Below, piece after piece: positions 9,902-18,320 of a DNA stretch of 64,000 nucleotides (position 1 is its first letter; each line of letters begins with the position of its first letter). Both the position numbers and the translations under genes were made by a program. Below the pieces are notes generated by a model that was given only the letters and a program-made list of their open reading frames with translations, was not told where the DNA came from and did not search any database. Location of the stretch: the NCBI RefSeq assembly GCF_900129965.1, contig NZ_FQXM01000007.1, positions 168,384 to 232,383 of the forward strand, written 5' to 3'. Source of the DNA: Clostridium grantii DSM 8605. GTDB lineage: Bacteria > Bacillota > Clostridia > Clostridiales > Clostridiaceae.

Positions 9902-11074
9902 ATGGATGATTTAAGAGAAGAAATATTAAAAGACTTACAGGAAAATATTATGCCCTTTTGGATGAACTTAAAGGATGATGAGTATGGAGGTTTCTATGGT
10001 TGGGTTGATTATGATTTGAATTTAATAAAGAGTACTGATAAAGGAGGGATAGCAACAGCTAGATATTTATGGTCTTTTTCTTCTATGTATAGATTCACAA
10101 AAGATGAAAAGTATAAAGAGTGTGCAAATCATGCATATAAATTCCTTTTAAATAATTTTTTGGATAAAGAATGGAAAGGTTTATATTGGATGGTAGACTA
10201 TAAAGGTAATGTTACAGATTATAGGAAACATGTGTATACCCAATCTTTTGGAATTTATGCTTTAAGTGAATATTATAGAGCTACGGGCCATGAGGAATCT
10301 TTGGAGATGGCTAAAGATTTATATTATTTAATAGAATCAAAAGGATTTAACAATAAAAACAATGCTTACATGGAAGAATTTAATAGAGAATGGGATATAT
10401 CACCTAATGAAATGCTTAGTGAAAACGGAGTGGTTGCAGATATAACCACTAACACACATCTTCACGTATTAGAAGCTTATACAAATTTATACAGAGTGTG
10501 GCCAGACAAGGAATTAAAAGAAAATATTAATAAATTAATAAAGATTTTTTATGAGTATATTTATAATAAAGATACTAAATTTTTAAAAGTATTTTTTGAT
10601 AATAAATGGAATGAAATTATTGATCTTAAATCTTATGGACATGATATAGAGGCTAGTTGGCTAATAGATGAGGCGCTTAAAGTTATAGCATCAGACAATA
10701 AGGAATATTTACAAATGGTAGTGGATATAGCATACAATATTGCAAAAGAAGGCGTTTTAAAAGATGGGTCTTTAAAAAATGAAAAAGAAAAAGGAAAAGA
10801 TGACTTAACTAAAGTTTGGTGGGTTCAAGCCGAAGCTATGGTGGGTTTTGTTAATGCTTATGAAAGAACAAAGGATAAAAAATTCTTGGAATTAGTAAGT
10901 GGTTTATGGAAGTATACTAAAGAGAATGTTATAGATAAAAGAAAAAATGGAGAGTGGTATTGGTCAGTAGAAGAAAATAATAAACCAACTGAAAGAGAAA
11001 TTGCTGGTCCGTGGAAAACTCCGTATCATAATACAAGGTTTTGCTTAGAAATATTAGAAAGGATTGATAAATAA
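9902..11074 (+). CDS. N-acylglucosamine 2-epimerase family; likely cellobiose/mannobiose 2-epimerase
   Basis: A 390-residue (alpha/alpha)6-barrel enzyme of the AGE superfamily. Cellobiose/mannobiose 2-epimerases (EC 5.1.3.11) have this length and convert beta-1,4-mannobiose to 4-O-beta-mannosylglucose. Family-like stretches are EYGGFYGWVDYD, RYLWSFSSMYRF, NTHLHVLEAYTNLYR (barrel His), SYGHDIEASWLIDEA and WWVQAEAMVGF, and a C-terminal GPWKTPYHNTRFCLE. The stop overlaps the start of the GH130_1 gene by one base (TAATG). This pairing is the known mannobiose epimerase to mannosylglucose phosphorylase pathway, which makes mannobiose the likely substrate. Confidence 0.88.
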   Translation: MDDLREEILKDLQENIMPFWMNLKDDEYGGFYGWVDYDLNLIKSTDKGGIATARYLWSFSSMYRFTKDEKYKECANHAYKFLLNNFLDKEWKGLYWMVDYKGNVTDYRKHVYTQSFGIYALSEYYRATGHEESLEMAKDLYYLIESKGFNNKNNAYMEEFNREWDISPNEMLSENGVVADITTNTHLHVLEAYTNLYRVWPDKELKENINKLIKIFYEYIYNKDTKFLKVFFDNKWNEIIDLKSYGHDIEASWLIDEALKVIASDNKEYLQMVVDIAYNIAKEGVLKDGSLKNEKEKGKDDLTKVWWVQAEAMVGFVNAYERTKDKKFLELVSGLWKYTKENVIDKRKNGEWYWSVEENNKPTEREIAGPWKTPYHNTRFCLEILERIDK

Positions 11075-12255
11075 TGATAAATGAAAAATACTTTGATTTA
11101 CTAAAAAAACAAGAAGAAATGATTAAAAGAAAGAATGAGAAAAATGAAGATTTTTATAATGGAGTATATGATAGGTACAAAAACCCTGTAATTACAAGAC
11201 ATCATGTACCATTGCATTGGAGGTTTGACTTAAATAAGGAAACAAACCCTTTCTTCATGGAAAGGTTAGGAATAAACGCTACTTTAAATGCGGGAGCTAT
11301 TTATTTTGAAGGAAAGTACTATTTAGTTGTAAGAACAGAAGGTTTAGATAGAAAATCATTTTTTGCTTTAGCTGAAAGTGAAAATGGAATAGATAACTTC
11401 AGATTTGTAGATAAAGTTATTACTTGGGAAGATGTTGATGAGAAGGAAACGAATATATATGATATGAGATTAGTTCAGCATGAAGATGGATGGATATATG
11501 GGATTTATTGTTCAGAAAGTAAAGACCCAACTGCAGGGGAATATGACACCTCTACCGCAATAGCAGCAGCTGGATTAGTTAGAACAAAGGACTTAAAAAC
11601 TTGGGTTAAGCTACCTAATATTGAAACTCCATCACCTCAACAAAGAAATGTAGTTATTCACCCGGAATTTGTGAATGGAAAATATGCTTTTTATACTCGT
11701 CCGCAAGATGGATTTATTTCTACAGGTAGTGGTGGGGGAATTGCATTTGGTTTATGCCATGATATTTTAAATCCTGTAATCGATGAAGAAATAATTATTC
11801 ATGGTCGAAAATATCACACTGTATATGAAGTTAAAAATGGACAGGGACCAGCACCTATTAAAACTAATAAAGGATGGATTCACATTGCTCATGGAGTTCG
11901 TAATACAGCGGCAGGTTTGAGATATGTTTTATATACTTTTGCCACAAGCTTAGATAATCCAGAAAAAATCATTGCTCAACCAGGTGGACATTTTATAGCT
12001 CCTTACGATGATGAAAGAGTTGGGGATGTATCAAACGTTATATTTTCAAATGGAGTAATAGTTAATGAATATAATGAAGTTTTTATTTACTATGCATCAA
12101 GCGATACAAGAGTTCATGTAGCCACAACAACAATTGATAAGCTTATTGACTATACTTTTAATACGCCAGAGGATACTTATCGATCTTTAAGTTCCGCTGA
12201 ACAACGTAATAAATTAATAGAAATCAACAAAAGATTACTTGAACAAAAAAAATAG
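11074..12255 (+). CDS. GH130 subfamily 1: 4-O-beta-D-mannosyl-D-glucose phosphorylase
   Basis: A 393-residue five-bladed beta-propeller phosphorylase (EC 2.4.1.281) that cleaves mannosylglucose with phosphate to alpha-mannose 1-phosphate and glucose in the cytoplasm. Length and motifs fit GH130_1: NPFFMERLGINATLNAGA, proton-donor Asp130 in NIYDMRLV (equivalent to Asp131 of the Bacteroides fragilis enzyme), SPQQRNVVIHPEF, GQGPAPIKTNKGWIHIAHG, and a C-terminal helical tail. It is translationally coupled to the upstream 2-epimerase, which makes its substrate. The later GH130 gene at 16.8 kb belongs to a different subfamily, so the two are not redundant. Confidence 0.92.
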   Translation: MINEKYFDLLKKQEEMIKRKNEKNEDFYNGVYDRYKNPVITRHHVPLHWRFDLNKETNPFFMERLGINATLNAGAIYFEGKYYLVVRTEGLDRKSFFALAESENGIDNFRFVDKVITWEDVDEKETNIYDMRLVQHEDGWIYGIYCSESKDPTAGEYDTSTAIAAAGLVRTKDLKTWVKLPNIETPSPQQRNVVIHPEFVNGKYAFYTRPQDGFISTGSGGGIAFGLCHDILNPVIDEEIIIHGRKYHTVYEVKNGQGPAPIKTNKGWIHIAHGVRNTAAGLRYVLYTFATSLDNPEKIIAQPGGHFIAPYDDERVGDVSNVIFSNGVIVNEYNEVFIYYASSDTRVHVATTTIDKLIDYTFNTPEDTYRSLSSAEQRNKLIEINKRLLEQKK

Positions 12256-12325
12256 CTAAAAATAAAAATTAATACATTCAGTTTAAAAGAAATATGTTAT
12301 TATTTATGAAGGAGGTGTGATAATT

Positions 12326-13339
12326 TTGAAAAGTAATGTAAAAATGAAAGATTTAGCTGAAAAGCTAGGGGTAAGTAATGTAACCATTTCTAAAGCTCTT
12401 AATGATAAAGAGGGCGTTAGTGATGAGTTGAAATATAAAATCAAAAAATTGGCTGATGATATGGGGTATAGAGTAAATACTTTAGCCAAATCTATGAAAG
12501 AAGGAATATCCTATAATATAGGAGTTATTATAGCAGAAAGATTTACAGGGGGCTTTGAATCTTTTTATCTTCAATTTCATAAGAATATATCAACCTTACT
12601 AGAAACTCATAATTATTATGGGATACTTCAAGTTTTATCAGAAGATGATGAAGAAAACTTAGTAATTCCTAAAGTTTACTATGAAAATAAAGTTGATGGA
12701 TTTATAGTTTTAGGACAGGTGAGTAAGGACTATATTGAATCGTTACAAAATATTGAGGTTCCTGTTGTTTTTTTGGATTTTTATGATGAGCATGAAAACA
12801 TTGATACTATTATCACGGATAGTTTTTATAGTGCTTATGAATTAACTAATTATTTAATATCTAATGGACATAAAAATATAGCTTATGTAGGTAATATATA
12901 TGCTACTAGTAGTATACAAGATAGGTTTTTAGGATATTACAAATCTTTATTAGAACATAGAATCAAAATAAATTATGATTATGTAATTAGTGATAGAAAT
13001 CAAAAAGGTAAATTTATAGATTTTGAGTTGCCAGATGTTTTACCTACAGCTTTTGTGTGTAATTGTGATCAGGTTGCTTATAATTTGATTCGTAAAATTC
13101 AAAGTTTGGGGTTTAAAGTTCCAGAAGAGTGTTCTATAGTAGGGTTTGATAATGATATTTATGCTACCATTTCTGAACCTAAAATAACTACTGTTCAAGT
13201 GGATATTATAGGTATGGCAGAGACGGCAGTGAATGCCATACTAGAGAAAGTAAAAGATCAAGATAAAAAATATGGAAGAATTTTGGTTAAAGCAAGAATA
13301 ATATATAGGGATTCTGTTAAAAATATAAGTGCGGAGTGA
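12326..13339 (+). CDS. LacI-family repressor of the mannan locus
   Basis: LacI/GalR regulator, 337 residues from TTG 12326, which lies 10 bases after AAGGAGG; a GTG at 12317 overlaps that ribosome binding site and is unlikely. The N-terminal helix-turn-helix is MKDLAEKLGVSNVTISKAL, then the hinge and a periplasmic-binding-protein-like sugar domain (NIGVIIAERFTGG, VDGFIVLG, NGHKNIAYVGN, CSIVGFDND). It sits between the epimerase/GH130 operon and the ABC transporter. Six AACG-centred near-palindromes in nearby promoters are its probable targets; none was seen before its own gene. The inducer is probably a manno-oligosaccharide or mannosylglucose, by inference. Confidence 0.9.
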   Translation: MKSNVKMKDLAEKLGVSNVTISKALNDKEGVSDELKYKIKKLADDMGYRVNTLAKSMKEGISYNIGVIIAERFTGGFESFYLQFHKNISTLLETHNYYGILQVLSEDDEENLVIPKVYYENKVDGFIVLGQVSKDYIESLQNIEVPVVFLDFYDEHENIDTIITDSFYSAYELTNYLISNGHKNIAYVGNIYATSSIQDRFLGYYKSLLEHRIKINYDYVISDRNQKGKFIDFELPDVLPTAFVCNCDQVAYNLIRKIQSLGFKVPEECSIVGFDNDIYATISEPKITTVQVDIIGMAETAVNAILEKVKDQDKKYGRILVKARIIYRDSVKNISAE

Positions 13340-13396
13340 TTTATTACTTCGCACTTATTTTATTGAAAAAAATGAGGTGAAATTAATAAACTAATC

Positions 13397-13416
13397 AAAG
13401 TTAACGTTAAAGTAAA
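13397..13416 (+). promoter_or_regulatory. LacI-type operator O5 (upstream, auxiliary)
   Basis: AAAGTTAACGTTAAAGTAAA lies about 120 bases upstream of the transporter -35 box and 175 bases from operator O6. This is a spacing that could support a repression loop. Confidence 0.55.
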
Positions 13417-13532
13417 ATTAAATACCATTTAAATCCTGATATATAGCCATTTTAAGGCTGTTAAAGCTGGAATGAGAATATAAATTGAGTTAAATCAATC
13501 TAAAAATAATTGAAATTTACTTAAAAATGAAG

Positions 13533-13591
13533 TTGACAAAAAAGATGTAAAGGTTTATAATTATTTTATAAGGTTAACGATTAAGTTAATT
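13533..13591 (+). promoter_or_regulatory. Promoter and operator O6 of sugar ABC operon
   Basis: TTGACA (13533-13538), 17 bases, TATAAA (13556-13561), then AGGTTAACGATTAAGTTAAT (13572-13591). A near-consensus promoter with the operator over the transcription start region. Confidence 0.72.
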
Positions 13592-13624
13592 CATTCATTA
13601 AATTATTCAAGGGGGTTAAACATT

Positions 13625-14956
13625 ATGAAAACCAAAAAGATATTATCAATGATTTTGGCTTCATCACTATCAATAGCTCTATTAGCAGGGTGTGGCGGAG
13701 CAAAGAATAACACTTCATCAAGTAATGCTGGAGACGGGGCAGCTACAGAAGATGCTATTAAAGGAGAAATCACTGTTTTAACAAATCGTACAGACTTAGT
13801 GGACAACTTAATGCTTGATTATGCAGCAGAATTCAACAAAGTTTATCCAGATGTAAAAGTATCATTTGAAGCAATGGTTGATTATCCAGGAGAAGTTAAA
13901 ATTCGTATGAATACAGAAGAATATGGGGATGTTTTATTAATTCCTAATGATATTTCTCTAGATGAGTTAGGAAATTTCTTTGAACCTCTTGGAACTGTAG
14001 ATGAATTATCTAGCAAATATAAATTTGTTACAGAAAAAGCTTTTGATGGTACAGTGTATGGTATTCCAACATATGTAACAGCTAAAGGACTTGTTTACAA
14101 TAAAAAAGTATTTGAAGAAGCAGGAATTACTGAAATACCTGCTACACCAGAAGATTTTATTAAAGCATTACAAATGATTAAAGATAATACAGAATCTATT
14201 CCTTATTACACTAACTATGCAGCGGGATGGCCATTAGGTGGACAATGGGAAGATAATGGACTATCTATAGCTGGAGATGAAAATTGGCAAAACACTTTAC
14301 CTCATAATGATGCTCCATGGGCAAAAGGCGAACCATACTATGTTTTAAGTAAATTATTATATGATATGGTTGATTTAGGCTTAGTTGAAGAAGATCCTAC
14401 AACTTCTGATTGGGAAGGTTCAAAAGCAATGTTAAATAAAGGTGAGATAGCTTGTATGTTATTGGGATCATGGTCTATAACTCAAATGCAAGAAGCAGGC
14501 GAATTCCCAGATGATATAGGATATATGCCTTTCCCTTATACTAATGCAGATGGAAATGTGTATTCAAATAGTGGTGGAGATTACAAAATAGGAATTAACA
14601 AGTATAGTAAAAATAAAGCAGCAGCTGAAGCTTGGTTAACATGGTTTGTTGAAGAATCTAATTTTACAAAGGATGCAGGCGGAATACCAGTAATGGTAGG
14701 GGCACCACTTCCAGAAAATTTAAAAGCATTTGACGACTTAGGTGTTAAATTAATAGGCAGTTTACCAGCACCAGCAGGGGAAGAAACTTATTTAGATGAC
14801 ATAGATAATGAAGCAGAAATAGGAAGATGGAGTGAATCTTATAGACAACGTATTGTAGAAGCAGCATTAGGAAACAATAAGGAATCTTTAGAAGATATTA
14901 TGACTGATTTAAACACAAAATGGGCAGCAGCAAAAGAAACACTTGGCATAAAATAA
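13625..14956 (+). CDS. Sugar ABC transporter substrate-binding lipoprotein
   Basis: A 443-residue family-1 extracellular solute-binding protein, anchored as a lipoprotein (lipobox LLAGC, Cys23) and followed by a Ser/Asn/Gly-rich linker. MalE-type features include ITVLTNRTDLVDN, AKGLVYNKKVFEEAGI, PATPEDFIKAL and a clear C-terminal lobe. It probably captures manno-oligosaccharides released by the mannanase. It is the first gene of the O6-controlled operon, with GGGGG before the ATG. A stable hairpin separates it from the permease genes, as is usual when the binding protein must be made in excess. Confidence 0.92.
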   Translation: MKTKKILSMILASSLSIALLAGCGGAKNNTSSSNAGDGAATEDAIKGEITVLTNRTDLVDNLMLDYAAEFNKVYPDVKVSFEAMVDYPGEVKIRMNTEEYGDVLLIPNDISLDELGNFFEPLGTVDELSSKYKFVTEKAFDGTVYGIPTYVTAKGLVYNKKVFEEAGITEIPATPEDFIKALQMIKDNTESIPYYTNYAAGWPLGGQWEDNGLSIAGDENWQNTLPHNDAPWAKGEPYYVLSKLLYDMVDLGLVEEDPTTSDWEGSKAMLNKGEIACMLLGSWSITQMQEAGEFPDDIGYMPFPYTNADGNVYSNSGGDYKIGINKYSKNKAAAEAWLTWFVEESNFTKDAGGIPVMVGAPLPENLKAFDDLGVKLIGSLPAPAGEETYLDDIDNEAEIGRWSESYRQRIVEAALGNNKESLEDIMTDLNTKWAAAKETLGIK

Positions 14957-14973
14957 TTATATTTATCAACTAC

Positions 14974-15001
14974 AAAGGGAAGTACCTCTGTACTTCCCTT
15001 T
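14974..15001 (+). terminator. Intercistronic hairpin after binding-protein gene
   Basis: Arms AAAGGGAAGTAC (14974-14985) and GTACTTCCCTTT (14990-15001) around a CTCT loop, without a long T tract. More likely an mRNA-stabilising element or leaky terminator than a full stop, since the permeases follow at 15029. Confidence 0.65.
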
Positions 15002-15028
15002 CAATATAACTTATAAGGAGGGTAAAGA

Positions 15029-15904
15029 ATGTCAAAGTTTTCTTATAATACTCAACGGAAGATATTAATATTTGGGTTCTTAATTATACCCATGGTATTG
15101 TTAATTGTTTTTTCATATTTGCCATTAGCGAATTTGGTTTATTATAGTACTTTAAACTGGGATGGTTTAGGTGATGATAAGATATTTATCGGACTTGATA
15201 ATTATATAAAAGTATTTACTAGCCCGGAATATTTTTCGGTTTTCAAGACCAGTTTATATTATTTTGTGGGATCATTTGTTCAAATGGGACTAGCACTTTA
15301 TTTTGCTACCATTTTGAATTTCAAAGTTAAATTTAAAAATATATTTAAAGGGATTTTATTCTTCCCATATTTACTTAATGGAGTTGCGGTAGGTTTTATT
15401 TTCAAATTTTTCTTTCAACCTAATGGAACATTAGATTCTCTATTAAAATTTATTGGCTTAGAAGGTTTGATCCAATTTTGGTTAAGAAATCCTAATATAA
15501 TAAATATTTCACTATCATTTACATCAATTTGGCGTTATATGGGATTCAATTTTATAATTTTTCTAGGTACTATTCAGTCCATAAGTGGAAGCATATATGA
15601 AGCAGCAGACATTGATGGAGCAAATACATGGCAAGTTTTTAGATATATAATTCTTCCATCTATTAAGAATATTATTGCTTTAAATGCAATTTTAGCTGTA
15701 AAAGGTGCAATTTCAGTATTTGAAATTCCTTATATAATGACATCTGGAGCTAATGGTAGTATGACTTTTGTTATTCAAACTTTAGAAAAAGCATTTAAAT
15801 TCCAAAAACTTGGATTAGCATCAGCTTTAGCAATAGTTCTATTTGTAATAATAATTATTGTTTCATTAGCACAGCATTATGCTTTTAAAGATAAGGAGGC
15901 GTAA
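15029..15904 (+). CDS. Sugar ABC transporter permease (MalF/UgpA type)
   Basis: A 291-residue inner-membrane permease with six predicted transmembrane helices. The EAA loop reads EAADIDGANTWQVFRYIILP at about residues 191-210, the site that docks the ATPase. GGAGG lies 9 bases before ATG. It partners with the next gene (2 bases away) and the upstream lipoprotein. No ATPase gene is present in the operon, so a shared MsmK/UgpC-type ATPase encoded elsewhere must power it. Confidence 0.93.
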   Translation: MSKFSYNTQRKILIFGFLIIPMVLLIVFSYLPLANLVYYSTLNWDGLGDDKIFIGLDNYIKVFTSPEYFSVFKTSLYYFVGSFVQMGLALYFATILNFKVKFKNIFKGILFFPYLLNGVAVGFIFKFFFQPNGTLDSLLKFIGLEGLIQFWLRNPNIINISLSFTSIWRYMGFNFIIFLGTIQSISGSIYEAADIDGANTWQVFRYIILPSIKNIIALNAILAVKGAISVFEIPYIMTSGANGSMTFVIQTLEKAFKFQKLGLASALAIVLFVIIIIVSLAQHYAFKDKEA

Positions 15905-15906
15905 AA

Positions 15907-16740
15907 ATGCTACAAATAAAATATACCATTTTAAATATATTTAAATACTTATCATTAATATTAGGTGCGTTTGTAGCTCTTTTTCCAATAATAGTAGTAT
16001 TTAATTCATCATTTAAAACAAGAGAAGAATTTAATTCATCTGGTCCTTTAGCATTACCGGAGAATTTCTTCAATTTTGATAACTATATAGTTGCATTCAA
16101 GGATGGTAAGATGCTTTTGGCTTTTGCAAATACTTTTTTCATTCTAGCTATTTCCTTAACAGGAGCAATAATTTTAAGTTCATTAGTTGCTTATGTTTTA
16201 AATCGTTTTGATTTTAAATTAAAACCAGTTATTTTAGGAGCTTTTTTATTCGCTACTTTGATACCAGGGGTAACTACTCAAGTAGCTACATTTCAAATAG
16301 TAGAGGCATTAGGTTTATATAATACAAGAATGGCATCAATTATATTGTTTATGGGAACAGACATTATATCAGTATATATATTTATTCAGTTTATATCAGA
16401 CATATCTGTTTCACTAGATGAGTCAGCTATGTTGGATGGAGCATCCTACTTTACTATATATAGAAAAATAATTTTACCTTTATTAAAACCAGCAATTTCT
16501 ACAGTAGTAATTATAAAAGGAATTCAGATATACAATGATTTTTATACACCATTTTTGTATATGCCGAGTCCTAAGTTACAAGTTATTTCCACAGCATTAT
16601 TTAAATTTCAAGGGCCAGCTAGTTCTCAATGGGAACTTATATGTGCAGGTATAATAATTGTAATTATACCAACAGTGATTATCTTCTTATTTTTACAAAA
16701 ATATATTTATAATGGTTTCACTCAAGGGTCAGTAAAATAA
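15907..16740 (+). CDS. Sugar ABC transporter permease (MalG/UgpE type)
   Basis: A 277-residue second permease of the heterodimer, six transmembrane helices, EAA-type loop ESAMLDGASYFTIYRKIILP near residues 176-195. The start is AAGGAGGCGTAAAAATG, overlapping the end of the preceding gene. It is followed 31 bases later by the GH130_2 gene, so import and intracellular phosphorolysis are co-transcribed. Confidence 0.93.
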   Translation: MLQIKYTILNIFKYLSLILGAFVALFPIIVVFNSSFKTREEFNSSGPLALPENFFNFDNYIVAFKDGKMLLAFANTFFILAISLTGAIILSSLVAYVLNRFDFKLKPVILGAFLFATLIPGVTTQVATFQIVEALGLYNTRMASIILFMGTDIISVYIFIQFISDISVSLDESAMLDGASYFTIYRKIILPLLKPAISTVVIIKGIQIYNDFYTPFLYMPSPKLQVISTALFKFQGPASSQWELICAGIIIVIIPTVIIFLFLQKYIYNGFTQGSVK

Positions 16741-16771
16741 TATAAAGTTCATAGTTCGGGAGGATAAAAAA

Positions 16772-17791
16772 ATGGAAAAGTTTAGTTTGATCGGGAAAGG
16801 TTTATCAAATATACCTTGGCAAGAAAAACCAAAAAATTTGGAAGGACCAATTTGGAGATATTCAGAAAATCCAATAATAGATAGAAATCCAGTAAAGGGT
16901 ATTAGCAGAATATTTAATAGTGCAGTAGCAGAGTTTGGAGATAAATTTGTAGGTGTTTTTAGAGCAGAAACAATTAATGGAAGACCTCATCTTCATTTGG
17001 GATGGAGTGAGGACGCAATCAAATGGGAAATAAGTGAGGAACGAATTGATTTTAAAGATGAAGAAGGCAATGATTTTCAACCTACTTATGCATATGATCC
17101 GAGATTAGTAAAAGTTGAAGACACATTTTATATAATTTGGTGTACAGATTTTTGTGGAGCAGCTTTAGGTGTGGCTAAAACAAAAGATTTCAAAGAGTTT
17201 GTAAGACTTGAAAATCCTTTTCTACCATTTAACAGAAATGGTGTATTATTACCAAAAAAAATTAACGGAAATTTTGTATTGTTTTCTCGTCCAAGTGATA
17301 GTGGACATACACCTTTTGGAGATATATTTTTAAGTGAAAGTCCAGATTTAACATTTTGGGGAAAACATAGACATGTAATGAGTAGTGGTGGTGAGGGCTG
17401 GTGGCAATCACTTAAAATAGGTGGAGGTCCAGCACCTATTGAAACTTCAGAAGGTTGGTTAATGTTTTACCATGGAGTTTCAGGAACATGTAATGGGTAT
17501 GTTTATAGTATCGGAGGAGTAATTCTAGACAGAGATGAACCATCAAAAGTTAAATATAGATGTAAAAACTTTGTACTTACACCAGAAGAGTGGTATGAAG
17601 AAAGAGGATTTGTTTCAAATGTACTATTTCCTTGTGCAACACTCCAAGATGCAAACACAGGAAGAATAGCTATTTACTATGGTGCAGCAGATACTTATGT
17701 GGGTATTGCATTCACTACTGTAGATGAAATTCTAAACTATATTATAGATAACAGCGAAACTATAGGTAATGAAGCTGAAATAGAAAAATAA
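16772..17791 (+). CDS. GH130 subfamily 2: beta-1,4-manno-oligosaccharide phosphorylase
   Basis: A 339-residue GH130 beta-propeller. The shorter length and the motifs VFRAETINGRPHLHLGWS, AYDPRLVK (candidate proton-donor Asp109), GGGPAPIETSEGWLMFYHG and SNVLFPC fit GH130_2, whose characterised members phosphorolyse beta-1,4-manno-oligosaccharides from the non-reducing end to mannose 1-phosphate (EC 2.4.1.319). It complements the GH130_1 enzyme, which handles the final mannosylglucose. Last gene of the transporter operon, ended by a strong hairpin. Subfamily is assigned from motifs and context; specificity toward N-glycan or other mannosides cannot be excluded. Confidence 0.87.
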   Translation: MEKFSLIGKGLSNIPWQEKPKNLEGPIWRYSENPIIDRNPVKGISRIFNSAVAEFGDKFVGVFRAETINGRPHLHLGWSEDAIKWEISEERIDFKDEEGNDFQPTYAYDPRLVKVEDTFYIIWCTDFCGAALGVAKTKDFKEFVRLENPFLPFNRNGVLLPKKINGNFVLFSRPSDSGHTPFGDIFLSESPDLTFWGKHRHVMSSGGEGWWQSLKIGGGPAPIETSEGWLMFYHGVSGTCNGYVYSIGGVILDRDEPSKVKYRCKNFVLTPEEWYEERGFVSNVLFPCATLQDANTGRIAIYYGAADTYVGIAFTTVDEILNYIIDNSETIGNEAEIEK

Positions 17792-17812
17792 TTTTTATAT
17801 TTATATAAAAGA

Positions 17813-17843
17813 AAAGGTAAACCAAAAAAGCTGGTTTACCTTT
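17813..17843 (+). terminator. Terminator after GH130_2
   Basis: Arms AAAGGTAAACCA (17813-17824) and TGGTTTACCTTT (17832-17843) pair perfectly. They lie 21 bases after the stop codon and end the transporter operon. Confidence 0.8.
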
Positions 17844-17920
17844 AAATTTATAGATTGAAGGGTTTAGGGTTGTGTTCAGTTAAGGAATAAAAGTTTATTT
17901 TAAAATATATGATAAAGGTG

Positions 17921-18259
17921 ATGAAGATTTTGAGAATTGGAGGTAGCATCGTTAAACCATATGAAAATAGAGAAGAATGGATAAAGATGGTTTGTGAATT
18001 AAAATATAGTACTGTGTCAAAGCATATTAAAAGTGTTCATTTAAAGGATATAAAGTTGGTAGAGGGATTTCCTATTCATCTACAAGAATGCTCTCCTGGT
18101 AAAGGGGATATTGATTTAGAAAAGGTACTTAGATTGTGTGCTGGATTAGGAAATGAAATCTCGTTGTTCGTGGAGCATATGGCTACACATGAAGAATATA
18201 AAGAGGCTGTAAGTTATTTACGAACTTTAGCAAAAAAATATGATATAGATATTGTATGA
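17921..18259 (+). pseudogene. Remnant of a sugar isomerase/epimerase (TIM barrel), internally deleted
   Basis: An open frame of about 112 codons (an ATG also exists at 17909) joins what looks like the first 30 residues of an AP-endonuclease-2-type sugar isomerase/epimerase (KILRIGGSIVKPYENREEW) directly to its last 75 (VHLKDIKL, HLQECSPGKGDIDLEKVL, FVEHM). Family members are about 260-280 residues, so about 150 residues of barrel, including metal-binding Glu and Asp, are missing. The join lies near 18012-18022. It retains the His of HLKD and the Glu of VEHM. No good ribosome binding site was found. A decayed gene; intact relatives accompany glycoside hydrolases, and an intact family member follows at 19755. 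Confidence 0.65.
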
Positions 18260-18320
18260 TTAACTACTTTGTCATTATCTAGACAGTAAATTGATTGAAT
18301 GTATACCAGGAGGAATATTA

